From: Chitinophagales bacterium
GTDB taxonomy: Bacteria > Bacteroidota > Bacteroidia > Chitinophagales > CAIOSU01
Direction: 5' to 3'
Length of the DNA stretch: 64,000 bases
NCBI GenBank assembly: GCA_026003335.1
Contig: BPHB01000001.1
Span: forward strand, 766,591 to 830,590
The position numbers were made by a program, and so were the translations under genes. The notes beneath the pieces were generated by a model. That model saw only the letters and a list, made by a program, of their open reading frames with translations, did not search any database and was not told where the DNA came from. This document shows, piece after piece, positions 43,066 through 57,500 of this stretch (its first letter is position 1; each line of letters opens with the position of its first letter).

Positions 43066-44550
43066 CTATATCCCGAAGGCGTAATAATGTGTGCCCGGAT
43101 AATCCGGATAGATGCCTTCAATCATTACACCCCCTTTTTTATTCTCCAGCAGGCGAACCACATCATCAACAGAATATACCGGCTGCTTGTCAATACGGGT
43201 AATAATGAAATTCTCTCTCATATCAGTGTATCTGCGAATTTTACCATCCATGATACGCGTAACTTTCACTCCGTTGCTTATACCGAGCTCCTTGAGTTCT
43301 TTTGCAGAAACCTCAGAAAATTCCACCCCGAGAACTTCCAGTACTTTAGCTTTGCTCTTCGTCATTAACTCAGTGCCCTTGTTCTGATTTTTCAGCGTTA
43401 CCTCCACTACGTGTTCTTTCCCACCTCTTTCAAAAAGCACCTTTACCTTGTCTCCGGGTCTGAACTGGGCAACCACTTCCTGAAGCTTAGGCGTAGAGTT
43501 CACTTCTATTCCGTTGATAGCCTTAATTACATCTTTTGGTTGTATTCCGGCTTCATCGGCCCCGCTACCGCGCAGGACATCCTCCACATACACCCCCTTC
43601 ATATCGCGCAGGCCATCTTTCTCAGCCAGATCGGAATCTATGTTACGAATGGTTACTCCCAAAAATCCCCTCTGGACAATGCCGAATTCCTTAATATCAT
43701 ACACCACCTTTTTAACCAGGTTTGAGGGCACGGCAAATGAATAGCCTGCGTAAGCGCCTGTGGGGCTGGCAATAGCCGTGTTAATACCAATAAGCTTACC
43801 GTCAATGCTCACCAACGCCCCACCACTGTTACCCGGATTTACAGCCGCATCCGTTTGTATAAATGACTCAATAGCGGCCTGCCCCTCCAGAATGTTTATG
43901 TTTCTCCCTTTGGCGCTGACTATGCCGGCTGTAACCGTTGAGGAAAGGTTAAACGGGTTTCCCACAGCCAGTACCCACGAACCCACCTTTATCGAATCGG
44001 AATTGCCAAATGGAATATAGGGCAGCCCGGTTTCATCTATTTTAAGCAGCGCCAGATCTGTTGAGGGGTCAGTGCCAATGAGGGTTGCCGAATATTTCTT
44101 GTTATTATGCAACACCACTTCAATGGCATCTGCATCACGAATAACATGATTATTGGTAACAATGTAACCATCAGGAGAAATAATCACACCCGACCCTGAT
44201 GATATATTGGGCTGAGGTTCATAATTTTTAGGTGGTACGCCCCATCCCCAGAATCGGTCTCCGAAAAAATCATAAAACGGATTGTAATACCCATTGTTGG
44301 TACGCTTGGGCATTACCTTGGATGTCACATGCACAACCCCATCGGTGGTTGCCTCGGCTGCATAAGTGAAATCCACCGGCTGTCCGGATTCATTCACCGG
44401 AAGTACGTAATTGGCTAACCTCATTGGCTGCTGCACTTCCCGGACGATGGTAGGTTCCGGTTTATAAAAATATTGCATCGCAATATGTGTCGTAATCATA
44501 CTTACGGCTGAAGAAAGCAGCACCAGCAGGATTACAGTACTCTTTTTCAT
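43066..44550 (-). CDS. HtrA/DegP-like serine protease
   Basis: The protein has 494 residues. An N-terminal signal or anchor helix (VILLVLLSSAVSMITTHI) leads to a trypsin-like domain with the triad His135 (VTNNHVI), Asp165 (STDLALLK) and Ser242 (NPGNSGGAL). Two PDZ domains follow (~275-370 with GFLGVTIRNIDSDLAE, and ~395-490). The end is DYPGTHYYAFGI. It degrades or refolds damaged envelope proteins in the periplasm. It is full length and divergent from dapF across a 167-bp region. Confidence 0.9.
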   Translation of the reverse strand: MKKSTVILLVLLSSAVSMITTHIAMQYFYKPEPTIVREVQQPMRLANYVLPVNESGQPVDFTYAAEATTDGVVHVTSKVMPKRTNNGYYNPFYDFFGDRFWGWGVPPKNYEPQPNISSGSGVIISPDGYIVTNNHVIRDADAIEVVLHNNKKYSATLIGTDPSTDLALLKIDETGLPYIPFGNSDSIKVGSWVLAVGNPFNLSSTVTAGIVSAKGRNINILEGQAAIESFIQTDAAVNPGNSGGALVSIDGKLIGINTAIASPTGAYAGYSFAVPSNLVKKVVYDIKEFGIVQRGFLGVTIRNIDSDLAEKDGLRDMKGVYVEDVLRGSGADEAGIQPKDVIKAINGIEVNSTPKLQEVVAQFRPGDKVKVLFERGGKEHVVEVTLKNQNKGTELMTKSKAKVLEVLGVEFSEVSAKELKELGISNGVKVTRIMDGKIRRYTDMRENFIITRIDKQPVYSVDDVVRLLENKKGGVMIEGIYPDYPGTHYYAFGI

Positions 44551-44664
44551 CTCTCTTAGGTTTTTTAATTTGAATAAATCACTTTTTGTTTAATCAATTT
44601 TAATGCCTTTTTGCTAGAGTGAAATATTAACACTAAAAATGCATGATTGGTATATGCAGTACAG

Positions 44665-44672
44665 TAATTTTG
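44665..44672 (+). promoter_or_regulatory. Candidate -7 box for dapF
   Basis: TAATTTTG matches TAnnTTTG and lies 45 bp before the start codon at 44718. A TTG at 44647-44649 is closer than the usual -33 spacing. Confidence 0.35.
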
Positions 44673-44717
44673 GCATTCTTTTACTTGCTTTAACACAATT
44701 TAACCGCTGAAGGTTTA

Positions 44718-45545
44718 ATGAAAACTATTGTCTTTTATAAATATCAAGGTAATGGGAACGACTTTATCGTGATAGACAACCGCCAGCAGCAGGTAAACGG
44801 GCTCTCTTCTGATATCATCCGTTCCCTTTGTCATCGTCAATTTGGCATTGGTGCTGACGGCCTGATTCTTATGCACGCTTCCGGGGAGTATGATTTCATC
44901 ATGCAGTATTTTAATTCCGATGGCCGGGAAAGCACTATGTGTGGTAACGGAGGTCGGTGCATAGTCCGCTTTGCCCAACATCTGGCTCTCATTACAGATA
45001 GGGCACGCTTTCTTGCTGTTGATGGACCTCATGAAGCAATCATCCGCAAAGATGGCCTCATCATGCTGAAAATGAAAGATGTGGCCGTGGTGACTCTCAA
45101 AGGAGAAGATTTCGTTCTGGATACCGGTTCCCCTCACTATGTCAGGTTTGCTGAGCATGTACACATGTTGCACGTTCCGGATGAGAGCAGGAAAATCCGG
45201 AATGCTGAGGAGTTTGTAAAAGAAGGCATCAACGTGAATTTCGTTGAAATGCAGGAAGGAAAGCTTTTTGTACGAACCTATGAACGCGGGGTGGAAGACG
45301 AAACGCTATCCTGCGGAACAGGAGTTGTTGCGGCAGCCCTTGTAAGCTCAATAAAATCGGGCTCTGAGGCGGGCCGCCAAAATGTTGCAGTGGAGACCCC
45401 CGGAGGATATTTTGAGGTTTCTTTTTTAAAAAAACAAGACGGGGGTTTTTCCGATATATGGCTTATCGGGGATGCCCGTCTAGTATTTAAAGGCGAAGTG
45501 GAAATACCCTCCTCAAACCCCTACCCCCTAAAGATCACCACATAG
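44718..45545 (+). CDS. dapF: Diaminopimelate epimerase
   Basis: The protein has 275 residues, the usual DapF length. The active-site cysteines are Cys75 in STMCGNGGRC and Cys199 in LSCGTGVVAAAL, which act as the acid/base pair. QGNGNDFIVID at the N-terminus and YERGVEDETLSCGTG confirm the family. It converts LL-diaminopimelate to meso-diaminopimelate for peptidoglycan and lysine. The stop codon lies inside the 3' end of the convergent giant adhesin gene; the two coding ends overlap by 25 bp (45521-45545). Confidence 0.95.
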   Translation: MKTIVFYKYQGNGNDFIVIDNRQQQVNGLSSDIIRSLCHRQFGIGADGLILMHASGEYDFIMQYFNSDGRESTMCGNGGRCIVRFAQHLALITDRARFLAVDGPHEAIIRKDGLIMLKMKDVAVVTLKGEDFVLDTGSPHYVRFAEHVHMLHVPDESRKIRNAEEFVKEGINVNFVEMQEGKLFVRTYERGVEDETLSCGTGVVAAALVSSIKSGSEAGRQNVAVETPGGYFEVSFLKKQDGGFSDIWLIGDARLVFKGEVEIPSSNPYPLKITT

Positions 45546-48500
45546 CCGGTAAAGATGGATTTCCACGCATCGTTTAACTTCAGAATAAAGTAATAGGTGC
45601 CATCCGGCAGCGGTTCGCCATCCTGATTAACCCCATTCCACTGGTTTCTGTAGCCTTTCTTGCGATACACCTCGTTACCCCAGCGGTTGAAAATGATAAC
45701 CTCATTATCAGGATACTTTTCTAGCCCCTGAATCTCCCAGAATTCATTTGACTCATCCTGGTTAGGAGATATGGCATTAGGTATGAAAAGACGCGGATCA
45801 GCTGCATCAATGGTGATATACACATTAGCCGTATCGCATAACATGGGCTCTCCATCATCACAAATCACGTAGGTAAACATATCTGTTCCTACAAATCCAT
45901 CGTCCGGCACATAAGTTACCGTACCATCAGAATTGACAATCACGTTTCCGTGCTCGGGTTGATTGACGATGCCGGTAATACGAATGTTATCTCCATCCGG
46001 ATCGTAATCATTGAGTAATACAAATATATCTCTGCCTTCCCCGCTGTTGCCAGGCACCGTATCATTGATGGCTACCGGTGGGCGATTGCATGAAGAAGCC
46101 TGCAGATAAAACACAGCCGATACCGAACATCCCCTATTATCTGTCACCGTAATGGCATATTGCCCGACAGCTAACCCCTCCGCCACAGCAGATTGCCTGC
46201 CGTTAGCCCATTGATAGGTGTAAGGAGGTGTCCCCCCCTGAGCTATTACTTCAATGCGCCCATCGGCCAAATCACTGCAGCTAGGATGTGTAATTATAGA
46301 GGCAGACAAACTCATAGCATCCGGTTGGTTAATACGGAAGGTGCCAACTGCGTTACATGATATCGCATCCGTAACGGTTACAGTATAATTGCCGGCTTCC
46401 ACATCTTGTAAATCTTCGGCAACAGAGCCATTACTCCACAGATAAGTATAGGGAGGTGTGCCTCCATGCACACTGATAAACACACTTCCGTTTTGCTGGT
46501 TGCTACAGGTAGTATGAATGATAGTATCCTGCACAATTTGTATGGCAGTCGGCTGCCCCACGGAAACAGAATCCTCGTCCATGCAGTTATGCGCATCCTT
46601 AACAGTAACCGAATACGCTCCCGCTGCAAGGGAAGTAATAATGGCATCGCTCATTCCATTGGACCATTTATAGGAATAAGGAGGAACACCTCCGCTGACC
46701 TGGATGGCAACAGAGCCATTGTTACCACCATAACAGGATACTTCAGTCACCGCGGTAAATTCCACATCCAGTTGTGTAGGTTGTCCAATATGAAAAGTTT
46801 CCGAACCCCTGCATCCGTTACCATCCGTCACCGTAACCGAATAGGTACCGGCAGCAACTGCAATCAGATTCCTGGTGGACGTTCCGTTTGACCAGGTGTA
46901 TGAATAGACCCCAGTTCCTCCGGTTATGGTTATGTTTATTGCACCACTGGAATCACCGAAACAGTTCACGTCTGTAATAATTCCTACCACGCGGATGGCT
47001 GCCGGTTCCCTAATGTTATAGGTAACACTTTCCAGGCAGCCTTTACTATCGGCAACCGTAACAGTATAGCTTCCGAAGAGCAGCCCGGTGGCATCCTCTG
47101 TGTTGTGTCCGTGCGACCAACTATACACATACGGTGGAGAACCTCCTTGTACCGTGATATCAATGCTACCATCCGCAGCACCCTGACATGACGCATCCTG
47201 TATAGCGGTAACCGCAATGCTAAGGTCAGCAGGTTGCATGATAGGGAATGTGCCCTGCCTGTTGCAGTTTTTTGCGTCCGTCACAGTAACTGTATATGTA
47301 CCGGCCGCAAGAGCGCTTAGGTCTTCGGACGTGGAGCCATCGTTCCATAAATACACATAAGGAGGTGTGCCTCCGGCTACGGATATATCCAGCAATCCAT
47401 TGCTGCCTCCATAACACGACACATGAGCAGAATCGGAAACAGTAATGCTGATCTCCGATGGCTGGTCAATGAGGAAAGTATGTGTTTTCACACAAGCATT
47501 GGCATCCGAAATAGTCACCGTATAACTGCCCGATGGCAGGTTACTGATATCCTTTGTATTTAAGCCATTACTCCACAGATAGGCATATGGAGCTGTACCC
47601 CCGGCTACGTTAAGCGTTATAGCTCCGTTGCTATGACCGTAGCAAGACACGTCTTGTATGTTTTGTGCCTGCACAACAAGCGCGGAAGGCTGACCGATAT
47701 TGAAATTGCCAATGCGTGTACAGCCCTTTGCATCCGTCACTGTTACCTGGTAGCTTCCCGCGGAAAGAGTTTCTCCATTTTGTGTGGTTGCCCCGTTGCT
47801 CCACAGGTAAGTATAAGGTGGAGTGCCTCCACTTACATTGATACGAATATATCCGCTGGCCTCTCCGTTACATTTAGCATCACTAATGCCGGTTACACCT
47901 ATGGATAAGGCCTGTGCCGGTTGACCGATATGATAGGTTGCTGTTCTGGTACAGAATTTTGCATCCGTAACCGTAACACTGTAACTGCCGGCCGTAACAT
48001 GCACCAAATCTTCGCTTGTAGCTCCATTACTCCAGAGATACACATAAGGTGGAGTGCCTCCTGTAACAGATATATGAATACTACCACTTGCCTGTCCGTA
48101 GCACAGAGCGTCTGAAACACCATCCACAGTAACATTCAGCTCATCAGGCTGACTAATGATTTTACTTAATGTTTTCGCACAGTTTTGTACATCCGTTACG
48201 GTCACTGTGTATGTTCCAGCAGAAAGACTGCTCAGGTCTTCGGAACTGGCACCGTTGCTCCACAGATATGTGTAAGGTGGAGTGCCTCCCTGCACCGTGA
48301 TATTAATGGCTCCGGTAGCTCCGCCATAGCATGAAGCATCTTTTGCTTCAGTAATTATCACTGCAAGATCGGTGGGTTCGCCAATGTTAAAGTTGCCCGC
48401 AACAGTACAATTCTGCATATCTGTCACCGTAACGCTGTAGCTGCCTTCACTCAGGCTGTCTAAGTGATTTGTAGTGGCTCCGTTTGACCATAGGTAGCTA

Positions 48501-51500
48501 TAACCAGGCGTACCGCCATTAGCAGTGATATGCACAAAACCTGTAGCGGACCCATGGCACAATGCATCGGAAATCGCTGTTAAGTTGACACTCAGAACGG
48601 GAGGTTGTCCGATATTGTAATGCGCAGTGAGCGCACAACCATTGGCATCTGTTATGGTAACACTGTAACTGCCGGCTGCCAGGTTACTAAGTGAAGCTGA
48701 TGTGTCCCCACGGCTCCACAAATAAGTATAAGGTGCTGTTCCTCCATTTCCCCGAACAGAAATTCTGCCATCCGGCTTGCCGTTACAGGTAGCGTCTGCA
48801 ATTCCTGTGACGCTTACGGTTAATTGCGTGGGTGCGCCAACTGTAAAGCTTTGTATTTGGACACATCCATGGGCATCTGTAACCGTAACACTGTAGTTAC
48901 CGGCACTTAAGGTGTTTAAGTCTTTTGTCGTTTCACCCGTATTCCAGGCATATATATAATCCGGTGTACCTCCACTCACACTCAGGTTAATGCTGCCGTT
49001 GGCACTGCCGCTGCATGACGCATGGACAACGCTGCCGTGCACTGCCAAAGGCGATGGCTCCTCTATTACTGCTGCAAGACTCGTGACGCATCCGTTTGCA
49101 TCCGTGATTATTACCGAATAACTTCCAGCAGCCAGGCCAGAAAGGTCTTCGCTTGTGTCACCGGTGCTCCACATAAACCCATAAGGGGCTACTCCTCCCG
49201 AAACCGCGAGATTCAGGTACCCCGATGCTCCGCCATTGCAACCAACATTCTGAGGTATTACGAAAGCAGTAAGAGCAGCAGGTTGGTTAATCGTTACTGT
49301 GAGCTGGCTGATACAGCTATTGGCATCTGAAACAGTTACGCTGTAGGAACCCGCAGGAATGCCTGCAATGTCTTCCGTTGTTGCTCCGTTGCTCCAGACA
49401 TACTGGTAAGGAGGCACACCTCCGTTTACGCTGATATCAATTGCTCCGTTGTTTGCGGAGTTACAAAGCACATTCGTCTTTGCAAATCCAATAGTCAAAG
49501 GTGCGGGCTGATTAACAACAACCGTACTTACTGAACTGCATCCCTGTGCATCCAATACGGTAACCGTATATGAACCGGCAGATAAGGAAGCTACATCCCT
49601 GGTCTGGGCACCATGACTCCATAGATAGCTGTAAGCAGGAGTGCCTCCCTGTACAGTCAGACTTATTGCACCATTATTCATGCCACTGCATGTAAGGTGT
49701 GTTACTGAAGGTGAAACCACAAGTGCATCAGGTTGAGGCATATTTACACTTGCAACCTCAATGCAGCCTTGAGCATCCGTTACGGTAACCCCATAGACTC
49801 CGGCACCCAATCCGTGTATATCTTCGGAAGTAGCTCCGTTTGACCACTGGTAGGTGTAGCCGGGTGTTCCTCCGCTCACCGAAATATCCAGCGCCCCGTT
49901 AGTGCCTCCGTTGCAGGAAACAGGCGTTATCCCGGCAAGAGTAATACTGATGGCTGAAGGTTGTGTAATCGCATAAGACGCCTGCCTGAAGCATCCTTTT
50001 GAATCTGTAACAGTAACAGATATGGTGCCTGCTGACAAACCGCTTACATCTTCAGAGGCAGCTCCGTTTGACCACTGGTAGGTGTAGCCGGGTGTTCCTC
50101 CGCTCACCGAAATGTCCAGCGCCCCGTTAGTACCTCCGTTGCAGGAAACAGGTGTATTGGAAACTAAAGCAATTTGGATAGGCTGAGGCTGTCCTACACT
50201 CACTCCTTTTGATTTACTGCAGCCCTTGGAATCGGTAACGGTGAGAGAAAAATAAAACGCGGCCAAGCCCGTGATATCTTCTGTTGTAGCTCCGGTGTTC
50301 CATTGATAACTATACGGTGGCGTTCCACCAGTCACAGTAGCGTCAATTGCTCCGTCCTTACCTCCACTGCAGCTTGTGTTAGTAACAGCAAGTGTGATGG
50401 ATAGTGAATCAGACTCATGCACGGGGACTACGGCTGTAGTTGAGCACGCATGCGCATCAGTAATCGTTACGGAGTAAGTGCCCGCAGAAATACCAGAAAG
50501 ATCTTCGGTGACCGAACTATCAGACCAGAGGAAAGCATACGGCATGGTTCCGCCACTTACCGTCAGAGAGATTGCACCGTCACTGCCGCCATAACACTGC
50601 ACATTAGTCACCGTCCATGTAGCTGACAACGCTGCCGGCTGGCCTACAGTTATGCTGCCGGATTGTACACAGTTATGCATATCTGTAACAGTAACTACAT
50701 ACGTGCCGGCACTCAGGCTGCTGATATCTTCAGTAGTATCACCTGTAGACCATACAAATGCATACGGCATGGTTCCACCATACACGGTCATATCCACGGA
50801 GCCCCCATTCCCGCCATGACAGCTTACATCTGTTTTTGCAAAGGTTAACATAAGCTGTGCAGGTTGTGCAATTGTTATCGTTGCCGCTGCTGAACAATTA
50901 TGAGCATCGGCAATGGTTACCGAGTAGCTACCTGCTGTGAGCCCATTGATATCTTCGGTAGTAGCTCCTGTACTCCAGATAGATGCATAAGGCCCGGTTC
51001 CTCCGGTAACCGTTAAATCTATTGCACCATCCGCATAACCATTGCAGCTAACATCGGTTTGAGCTACGGACAGGCTCAGCAAGTCAGGCTCATAGATGAC
51101 AGCTGTTGCGGTGGTGGTGCAATTATATGCATCGGTGACAGTTACAGTATAGGCACCTGCCGATATTTGTGATAAATCTTCGGTTGATGCTCCATTAGAC
51201 CAGTTAAAAGTATAATTTGATACACCTCCAGTGACCGTCAAATCTATTGCTCCATCAGCACCTCCATTGCAACGCACATCAGTTTTTGCCACCATTGCCG
51301 AAAGAACATCCGGCTGTGAGATTGTTGTACTGGTTGTTGCAGAGCAATGCTGTGCATCTGTGACAGTTACAGTATAGCTACCTGCGCTCAATCCACTCAA
51401 ATCCTGTGTAGTGTCTCCATTGCTCCAGTTGTAAGAGTAAGGCATGGTGCCTCCACTCACACTCAGATTAATAGCCCCATCGCTGTATCCATTGCATCGC

Positions 51501-54500
51501 ACGTTGGACTGCGTAAGCGAAGCTGTAAGATTATCGGGCTGTAAAATCGTAACATTTCTGGTCAGCGTACAGCCCTGCGCATCCGTAACGGTTACGGCAT
51601 ACACACCCGCAGCAAGACCGCTGACAGCGGTTGTGGTAGCGCCATTAGACCAGTTGAATGTATAGGGCGCAGTACCTCCGCTCACCGTGAGACTTATCGC
51701 ACCATTACTTTCTCCGAAGCAAATTACATCGGTTTTGCTGATAGCCACCGAAAGTCCAGAAGGCTGTGTTATGATAAAGCTCTGTGAAAGTGTGCAACCG
51801 TTGGAGTCTGACACCATAACATCATAACTACCGGCTGTCAGATTGCTGAGATCTTCCGTTGTGTCTCCCGTTGACCACAGATACACGTAAGGCACTGTTC
51901 CTCCTGTTACGGAGATGTCTATGCCGCCATTTGCAGAACCATTACAGCTGGCATGCTGTATTACATGACTTAATGATAGTGCATCGGGCTCTACAATCGC
52001 GGTGCTGTCCTGTAACTGACATCCGTTCGCATCAGAAACTGTCACGCTGTAATTTCCTGCTTCCAGTGAAGAAAGGTTTTGAATGGTATCACCGGTTGAC
52101 CAGAGGAAGGCATAAGGAGCTACTCCTCCATGGACGGCAAGATGCAGCTGCCCGTCATTTCTGCCATGACAGCTTACCTGCACCGCGCTCATAGATGTTA
52201 CCAGAGGCGATGGTTGTGTGATATTTGCGCCCGCAGTAGTCTGACAGCCCTGCGCATCGGTAATCGTTACCTGATAAGAGCCTATAGCCAGATCGCTTAC
52301 ATCCTGAGATGTTGCCCCGGTTGACCAGTTGTATGTATAGGGAGGAGTGGAGCCGGAAACAGTGAGATGAATAAATCCGTCACTGCCTCCATGACAACTC
52401 ACATCCGTTACCGCCACGTTAATTGAATAAGCAGAAGGTTGTCCCACACTCACAGTCTGACTGCCACTGCATCCAAGAGAATCCACCACCTGCACGGCAT
52501 AACTGCCTGCCGGTAAGCCGGCTACAAATGAATCGGTATCCGAAACCGGATTCCAGGTGTAGATGAAAGGGGGAGTACCAGAAGAGATGATTACGCTGGC
52601 GCTGCCATCACTGCCCCCATGACACGTAACATTTTTTATCGTTACTGTGAAATTCACCGAAGGATAAGAACCCAGATTTACGCTTGCGGTCTTCTGACAC
52701 ATTTGCGCATCGGTGACTGTAATCACATAAGTACCTCCATCAAGATTATGGATATTTTCAGTAGTTGCACCATTGGACCACATATAGGAATAAGGAGCAA
52801 TCCCTCCTGAAACGCTAACAGAAGCTTCTCCATTTGATTCTCCGCACGTAGCAGGTGTTGATGAAAGGATAAGCACCAACTCATCAGGTTGTGATACTGT
52901 TGCCGACTCTACTGTAATGCAGCTTTGTGCATCTGTTACCGTAACGCTATAATAACCTGCCGGAACGCCAATGAGGTCTTTGGCCGTATCACCATTACTC
53001 CATATATATGTATAAGGAGGTGTTCCGCCCTGCACAGTTAAGTAAACTGCACCATCACTGTTGCCAAAACAGTTTGCATCTGTTTTGATAGCAGAGGCTG
53101 TAAGCATTTCTGGTTCCGATAAGGTAACACCATGGACAATGAAGCAGCCCTGTGCATCTGTTACCGTAACAGTATAATCTGCTGCCGCAATGTCCCAAAG
53201 GTCTTCGGTAGTTTCGCCATTGCTCCACAAGTAGGCGTAAGGAGGTGTTCCGCCCTGTACAGTCAAATCTATAGCACCGTCACTTCCACCATTACAGCTC
53301 ACGTGTGTGATAATGTCAGATACGGTGAGCGATGCAGGATGGCTGATTGTTGCGGATACAATGGTCATACAGCCTTTAACATCAGTGATAGTTGCCGAAT
53401 AAGCACCTACGGACAATCCGGAAATGTCTTCTGTCGTATCCCCGTTAGACCATAGATACGTGTAAGGCGGGGTACCTCCTGTTGCAGTGATATCCACGGC
53501 TCCATCATTACCACCATTGCAGCTTACATTAGTCTTTGTGGCTGTAGCCGAGAGTACAGTCGGCTCGATGACCGTGGCAGTAGCCAAAGTATTACAACCA
53601 TGATTATCCGTCACGGTCACGTGGAATGTGCCTGCTGATAAACCAGAAATGTCTTCCAATGTATCTCCGTTTGACCAGTTAAACTGATATGGTGGCGTAC
53701 CTCCATTCACGGTCAGGTCAATGGTACCATCGCTGCCGCCATGGCAACTTACGTCCGTAACAACAACTGTGGTATTCAGATCATCAGGTTGATCTATAAA
53801 GGCAGAAAGAGTAACAATACATCCCTTGTTATCCGTTACTGTAACAGAGTAGACCCCTTGAGTAAGATTCATCACATCTTTGGTGTTGTGTCCGCTGGAC
53901 CAAACAAACGAAAAAGGCGGAGTTCCACCGGTCACCGTTAGGTTAACCTCGCCATCATTGCCACCATAACAGCTTACATCGGTATGTGTTTCGCTTACCT
54001 GCAACACGGGAGGCTGCGTGATGGTAACGGCCGCTGTGGCGTTGCAAAGTTGCGCATCGGTTACAGTCACTGTATAAGTTCCGCTGCTCAAGCCACCAAC
54101 GTCCTGGCTGGTGGAGCCTGTTGACCACAGATAAGTATAAGGAGGCGATCCGCCAGCCACGGATAAATCTATAGCGCCATCACTCCCGCTGAAGCAACTT
54201 ACGTTTGTCTGAGCTGTGGAAAGCACAAGCAATGCCGGTTCAATAATGGTTACTGTTTCGGTGAGCATACAACTTTGGGCATCCGTAACGGTTACAGTGT
54301 AGGTGCCGGCAGGCAAACTGCTGATATCTTCTTCTGTAGCGCCTGTGTTCCATATGAAAACATAAGGCGGACTTCCTCCGGTAATCGTTAAATCAATTGA
54401 TCCATTATTACCCCCATTACAGCTTACATTTACCTGTGCAAAGGAAGATTCCAGGGCTGTTGGCTGGGTGATGGATGCTGCTGTGCTTACCGTGCATCCG

Positions 54501-57500
54501 TTATTATCTGATACAGTAACGCTGTATGTACCTACAGCAAGCGCTGTAATGTCTTCGGTACTAGCCCCGGTTGACCAACTGTAGATGTAAGGTGGCGTAC
54601 CCCCGGTGACAGTTAAATCCATAGAGCCATCCATGCCGCCATAGCAACTTACATGGCTTTGTGTTGTTGTCGCGGTAAGCACATCCGGTTCGGTTATCGG
54701 TATGCTGCTGGTTATGGAGCAACTAAGACCATCTAGGATGGTTACGGTATAGACTCCTGCAGACACCCCTATAAGGTCTTCTGTAGTGGCTCCGTTTGAC
54801 CAACTGTATGCATAAGGCAAGGTGCCTCCGCTCACCGTCAAATCTATAGAACCGTTACTGCCGCCATAGCAGCTTACATTGATTTTTGTAGTAGATGCCG
54901 AAAGAGCGGATGGCTGGGTAAGGGTAGCTCCCGTTGTAAATGTGCAACCGTTTGCATCGCTAACGGTCACCGTGTAGCTTCCTGCTGAAAGCCCTGAGAG
55001 GTCTTCCGTGGTGGCTCCGTTTGACCAACTGAATACATAAGGCGTAGTGCCTCCGCTCACCGTCAAATCTATAGAACCGTTGCTGCCGCCATGGCAGCTT
55101 ACGTTCACCTGGCTGGTAGAAGCCGTCAGTGTGGTGGGCTCAGTAATGGTGGTTCCCGTTGTAAATGTGCAACCGTTCGCATCGTTAACGGTCACCGTGT
55201 AGTTTCCTGCTGAAAGCCCTGAGAGGTCTTCTGTGGTGGCCCCGTTTGACCAACTGTATGCATAAGGCGTAGTGCCTCCGCTCACCGTCAAATCTATAGA
55301 ACCATTGCTGCCGCCATGGCAGCTTACGTTCACCTGGCTGGTAGAAGCCGTCAGTGTGGTGGGCTCAGTAATGGTGGTTCCCGTTGTAAATGTGCAACCG
55401 TTCGCATCGTTAACGGTCACCGTGTAGTTTCCTGCTGAAAGCCCTGAGAGGTCTTCTGTGGTGGCCCCGTTTGACCAACTGTATGCATAAGGCGTAGTGC
55501 CTCCGCTCACCGTCAAATCTGTAGAACCGTTGCTGCCGCCGTGGCAGCTTACGTTCACCTGTACAGTAGAGGCAGTGAGCGTAGCGGGCTCTGTAATCGT
55601 TCTGCTCAGAGTAGTCGTGCAGCCTTTTGCATCAGCTATGGTAACGACATATGTGCCGGCTGTAAGACCACTTACGTCCTGTGTATTTGCACTATTAGAC
55701 CAATTATATGCATAGGGAATTGTACCACCGGTGACGTTTACATCAATTAAGCCATCATTACCACCATTGCAGCTTACATTCACCTGTGTAGCAGAAGCAT
55801 TGAGTATGGCAGGTTCCGTAATATTTACACTTGCAGAAACGGTGCAGCTTTGTGCATCTGTTACAGTTACTGAATAGCTGCCCACACCTAAGCCGGAGAT
55901 ATTCTGCGTAGTAGCGCCATTAGACCACAGATATGAATAGGCCATTGTACCCCCTGTCACTGTGAGTCCAATAGAGCCATCAGTGAAACCATTACAACTC
56001 ACATGCACAATAGGCCCAGGAATGGCCGAGAGGAGTGGGGGCTGCGTGATGGAGAAACTCTCAGTCAGTGAACACCCTTTGGCATCGTTTACCGAAACCG
56101 TATATGTTCCGGCAGATAAGCCGCTGATATCCTGTGTTGCAGCACCATTGGACCAGGCGTATGTGTAAGGAATCGTTCCTCCTGAAACCGTAAGATCAAT
56201 GGACCCGTTGTTTCCTCCGAAGCAACTGACGGCCACCTCTGTTGAAGAAACCGAAAGTGCCGCAGGCTGAGTAATTGTTGCGATGGCAACCGCTGTGCAA
56301 CCCTTATCATCGGTTACTGTTACGGTATACGTACCAACACTCAGACCGCTGATGTCTTCTGTTGTGGCGCTATTAGACCATGAGTAGGTATAAGGCATTG
56401 TTCCACCTGTCACACTCAAATCTACCGAGCCATCACTGCCACCATAACAGCTTACGTTGACCCATGCTCTGGAGGCAGAAAGCAAAGGGGGCTCAGTAAT
56501 TTCAACCGAATCAATCCGCACGCAGTTTTTCGCATCTGTAATCGTAACCCGGTAGGTGGATGCTGACAATCCATTTATGTTTTGTGTTGTAGCCCCGTTG
56601 GACCACAAATACGTGTATGGCGAAGTGCCACCTGAAACAGCGAGATGAATTACCGAACCATCGCTGCCACCATAACAGCTTACATTGGCAGCCGTAATTG
56701 TGGAAATCAATAAGGGAGGCTGTGCAACGGTTCTGGATGCCGTTGCCGTACATCCAAGCGCATCGGTAACAGTAACGCTATAAGTGCCTGTAACCAGTCC
56801 GGTGATATTTTGTGTTATTGCACCAGTGCTCCAGTTATAGGAATAAGGAGCAGTTCCTCCGGTAACGGTCAGCACAACAGCGCCATCGTTACCACCAAAA
56901 CAACTCACATCGGTTTTTACTGCATTTACCGATAATACTGCGGGTTGCGTGATAGTCGCTCCGGATAAGGCTGTACAGCCGTTTGCATCTGTAACGGTGA
57001 CAGTATAGTTTCCTACTGAAAGTCCGGTAAGGTCTTCACTAGTGGCTCCGTTTGACCAGCTGTATACATAAGGCATGGTGCCTCCGGCTACCGTTAAATC
57101 AATGGAGCCATTACTGCCGCCATTGCAGCTCACGTGCGCAGGTAAAGCAGACGCGCTCAATACGGCAGGCTCGGTAATGGTTCTGGAAAGGGTTGCTGAG
57201 CAGTTGTTGGCATCGGTGACCGTAACGGTATAGGTTCCTATGCTCAGGCTGCTCAGATCCTGGGAGGTTGCCCCTGTAGACCACAGGTAGCTAAAGGGAG
57301 GAGTTCCTCCCCCCACGCTTACGTCTATCTCCCCATCATTGCCGCCATTGCAGTTCACATGTACCAGCGAGGCGGAAACCGTCAATGCAGCGGGTTCGGT
57401 AATAGTCCTGGAAAGCGTTATTGAGCAGTTATTGGCATCGGTGACCGTAACAGTATAGGTTCCGGCAGAAAGACCAAAGATATCCTCCGAAGAGGAGCCC

